Assembly: GCA_014729455.1 (NCBI GenBank)
Contig: WJJW01000249.1
Coordinates: forward strand, 1 to 8,092
DNA from: Candidatus Eiseniibacteriota bacterium
Lineage (GTDB): Bacteria; Eisenbacteria; RBG-16-71-46; CAIMUX01; VGJL01
Length of the DNA stretch: 8,092 nucleotides
Reading direction: 5' to 3'
Below are positions 5,846 to 8,092 of the stretch, one piece after another. The number at the start of each line of letters is the position of its first letter. Position 1 is the stretch's first letter. Below the pieces are notes generated by a model. That model was given only the letters and a program-made list of their open reading frames with translations. It ran no database searches and was not told the DNA's origin. A program made the translations under genes and the position numbers.

Positions 5846-7062
5846 GCCTTCTCGAGTCGCTCCGCCTGGCGCTGTCGGTCCTCTGGTCGAACCGGCTCCG
5901 GAGCTTCCTGACGATCCTCGGGATCCTGGTGGCGGTCAGCTCGGTCGTGGCGGTGGTGGCGGTGATCGAGGGGCTGGACCGCTACGTCTCCAACCAGATC
6001 CTCTCGACCGGAAGCCACGTCTTCCAGATCAGCAAGTTCGGGTTCTCGACCGACCACGATACCTACCTGAGAATGCTGCGGCGCAAGGATCTCACGCTCG
6101 ACGACGCGGTGGCGTTGGAGCGGACGATGCAGCACGCGCGGGCGGTCGTGCCGGTGGTGAGCCGCGGGGCGACGCTCGAGCGCGGCAAGGAGGAGGCGCG
6201 CGGGGCGGACGTCGTCGGGCTCGGCGACGGGTACCCGGAGCTGCGCACGCTCGACGTCGTCGCCGGTCGCCACCTCACGCGCTCGGACGTGCAAGGACGC
6301 CGGTTCGTCGCGGTGATCGGCGAGCAGGTCCGCGAGAAGCTGTTCGAGCCGCTCGACCCGATCGGCCGGGAGATGAAGGTCGGCCGGCATCGCTTCCGGG
6401 TCGTGGGGTTGTTGAAGGAACGGGGGAGCGTCCTCGGGCAGTCGCAGGACAACGTCGTCCTGGTCCCCGTCACGACGTACCGCAAGATGTACGGAAGGCG
6501 GGATCCGATCAACATCAACGTCCGTGCGGCGGGGGCCGACGTGCTCGACGAGGCGCAGGAGGAGGCGACGCTTCTGCTGAAGCTGCGTCGCGGGTTGAAT
6601 CCTTGGGACGAGCCGGACTTCAGCGTCAGCACATCGGAGATGTTCTTCGAGCTGTACAAGAACTTCACGCGTGGGATCTACGGGCTCACGCTGGGGATCG
6701 TGGCGGTGAGCCTGCTGATCGGCGGGATCGTCGTGATGAACATCATGTTCGTCTCGGTGACCGAGCGAACCCGCGAGATCGGGATCCGGCGGGCTCTCGG
6801 CGCCCGCCAGCGGGACATCGTGATCCAGTTCCTCTCCGAATCGGTCGCCCTGGCCGTGCTCGGCGGGCTCTTCGGGGTGCTGCTGGGCGGGGGAGCCGCG
6901 GTCCTGCTCGAGAGGGTGACGCCGCTTCCGGCGGCGGTGCGTCCTTGGTCGGTGGCGGTCGGGTTGCTGCTCGCCTCCTCGGTCGGGCTCTTCTTCGGAA
7001 TCTACCCCGCGACGCGGGCCAGCAAGCTCGTGCCGGTCGAGGCGCTGCGCCATGAGAACTGA
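5842..7062 (+). CDS. MacB-type ABC permease, first of two (FtsX fold)
   Basis: A 406-residue permease. Membrane helix 1 is about 21-44, preceded by the conserved cytoplasmic ALSVLWSNRLRSFLTILG. A large periplasmic MacB-type domain spans about 45-275 and contains FRVVGLLKERGSVLGQSQDN (185-204), the typical segment of the family. Helix 2 is about 278-303, followed by the strongly MacB-like loop VSVTERTREIGIRRALGAR (304-322) that would contact the ATPase. Helices 3 and 4 are about 329-356 and 368-390. The C-terminus ends YPATRASKLVPVEALRHEN, again standard. The GTG start overlaps the ATPase stop. The protein is full length for a permease lacking a fused ATPase domain. It probably pairs with the next gene product. 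Substrate cannot be read from sequence; antibiotics, lipids, peptides or siderophores are all possible for this family. Confidence 0.92.
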   Translation: MSLLESLRLALSVLWSNRLRSFLTILGILVAVSSVVAVVAVIEGLDRYVSNQILSTGSHVFQISKFGFSTDHDTYLRMLRRKDLTLDDAVALERTMQHARAVVPVVSRGATLERGKEEARGADVVGLGDGYPELRTLDVVAGRHLTRSDVQGRRFVAVIGEQVREKLFEPLDPIGREMKVGRHRFRVVGLLKERGSVLGQSQDNVVLVPVTTYRKMYGRRDPININVRAAGADVLDEAQEEATLLLKLRRGLNPWDEPDFSVSTSEMFFELYKNFTRGIYGLTLGIVAVSLLIGGIVVMNIMFVSVTERTREIGIRRALGARQRDIVIQFLSESVALAVLGGLFGVLLGGGAAVLLERVTPLPAAVRPWSVAVGLLLASSVGLFFGIYPATRASKLVPVEALRHEN

Positions 7063-8092
7063 GCGGCGCGCCCGGGGCGGGCTCTGGTTCGAGAACGTCC
7101 GGATGGCACTGTTCACCCTCTGGTCGCAGAAGCTCCGCTCCGGGCTCACGCTGCTCGGGGTGATCATCGGGGTCGCCACCGTGATCGCCATGGTGAGCAT
7201 GATCCAGGGGGCGAACCGCTCGATGGCCGATCAGATCGGCACGCTCGGCAGCGGGGTCCTCTACATCAGCAAGCACGAGGCCGGAATCCAGGTCGGTCGC
7301 TCCGACCGGCGACCGCGCGAGGACATCACGATCGACGACGCCCATGCGATCGAGGAGCATTGCCCCGCCGTGGCGCACGTCTCGCCCGAGATCCGCGCGA
7401 TGTGGAAGGTCTCCTACGGCCGACAGGAGACGAAGTCGATCGGCGTGATCGGCGCCTCCGAGCCGTTCTTCGACGCGAACAACTGGACCATCGCGCAGGG
7501 GCGGCCGCTCACGCGCGAGGAGGTCCGCCACCGGGCGCCGGTCGCGTTGCTCGGCGCGTCGGTCGCCGCGGAGCTCTTCCCGACCGGCGGAGGGCTCGGG
7601 ACGCGGGTACGGATCGGGCCGGAGAGCTACCAGGTGATCGGGATCCTGGAGGAGAAGGGGAGCTTCCTCGGGCAGGACCAGGACGACCTCGCCGTGATCC
7701 CGCTGACGCGGATGGCGCAGGCGCTCGGTTACGGCTCCTCGGTCGACTACATCGTCGCCGCGCCGCCCGACCCGGGCCGGGCCGACGCCGCCCGCGAGCA
7801 GATCGAGGAACTGCTGCGGCGCCGACGCGGCGTCCGCGCCGACGAGGAGAACGACTTCGGGATCACCTCGCAGGAGAACCTCCTGGAGATCTACGACCAG
7901 GTGACCCAGGGGTTCTACCTCGTGATGGTCCTGATCTCCTCGATCGGATTGATGGTCGGCGGGATCGGGGTGATGAACATGATGCTCGTCTCGGTGCGGG
8001 AGCGGACCCGGGAGATCGGCCTGCGGATGGCGCTGGGATCCCGGCGGCGGGACCTGATGGCGCAGTTCCTCGTCGAGGCGGCGGTGCTAACC
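7052..8092 (+). CDS. MacB-type ABC permease, second of two, cut by the right edge
   Basis: The first 347 residues of a second permease; the frame is open to the last base. It begins at the ATG at 7052, overlapping the previous gene by 11 bases, with GAGG at 7039-7042 as ribosome site. Helix 1 is about 29-51 after the conserved LFTLWSQKLRSGLTLLG. The periplasmic domain runs about 52-282 and includes YQVIGILEEKGSFLGQDQDD (193-212), matching the same place in the first permease. Helix 2 is about 286-313, followed by VSVRERTREIGLRMALGS (313-330). Helix 3 begins near 336. The missing part should hold about 65 residues: the rest of helix 3, helix 4 and the PATRASKLDPVEALR-like tail. The two permeases agree in family motifs but differ widely elsewhere, so a heterodimer is more likely than redundancy. 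Confidence 0.9.
   Translation, partial: MRTERRARGGLWFENVRMALFTLWSQKLRSGLTLLGVIIGVATVIAMVSMIQGANRSMADQIGTLGSGVLYISKHEAGIQVGRSDRRPREDITIDDAHAIEEHCPAVAHVSPEIRAMWKVSYGRQETKSIGVIGASEPFFDANNWTIAQGRPLTREEVRHRAPVALLGASVAAELFPTGGGLGTRVRIGPESYQVIGILEEKGSFLGQDQDDLAVIPLTRMAQALGYGSSVDYIVAAPPDPGRADAAREQIEELLRRRRGVRADEENDFGITSQENLLEIYDQVTQGFYLVMVLISSIGLMVGGIGVMNMMLVSVRERTREIGLRMALGSRRRDLMAQFLVEAAVLT

Noticed and set aside
1..8092. Search for tRNA, rRNA, CRISPR arrays, insertion sequences and attachment sites
   Set aside because: By eye, no regularly spaced repeats, no tRNA-like cloverleaf, no transposase motifs and no terminal inverted repeats were seen; the window is almost fully occupied by the described genes.

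Overview
This is a very G+C-rich window. Nearly all codons end in G or C, spacers are short, and start codons are ATG or GTG behind G-rich Shine-Dalgarno sequences. The proteins (ExbB/ExbD, a TolC-type outer-membrane factor, a periplasmic adaptor, MacB-type permeases) only make sense in a cell with two membranes. The host is therefore a high-GC Gram-negative-type bacterium. Phylum cannot be fixed from the sequence; Eisenbacteria, Gemmatimonadota, Krumholzibacteriota, Myxococcota or Acidobacteriota-like lineages would all fit, and this is inference only.

Layout. Positions 1-420 on the minus strand hold the 5' part of a gene for an exported or membrane protein with a signal peptide, one TPR-like helical hairpin and a membrane segment. 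It runs off the left edge. Positions 421-645 are a divergent intergenic region with a plausible sigma70-type promoter for the plus strand and two CGGT/ACCG dyads. From 646 to the right edge eight plus-strand genes run head to tail: exbB (646-1473), exbD copy 1 (1485-1889), exbD copy 2 (1893-2306), a TolC-family outer-membrane factor (2389-3729), a MacA/HlyD-type adaptor (3791-5137), a stand-alone MacB/LolD-type ATPase (5141-5845), a first MacB-type permease (5842-7062) and a second MacB-type permease cut by the right edge (7052-8092).

The genes look like one operon. Junctions are 3 to 82 bases or overlapping (4 and 11 bases), and no convincing terminator separates them. The last five genes give every part of a tripartite ABC efflux machine: ATPase plus two permeases in the inner membrane, an adaptor across the periplasm, and an outer-membrane duct. 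The first three encode a proton-driven ExbB/ExbD motor with two different ExbD subunits. No TonB gene or TonB-dependent receptor is seen in the window. The most interesting point is this linkage of a proton-motive-force motor to an ATP-driven MacAB-TolC-like pump. Whether the two work together is a hypothesis. A second point is the short spacer before the adaptor gene, which can fold into either of two mutually exclusive hairpins, one of which covers the adaptor's Shine-Dalgarno sequence.
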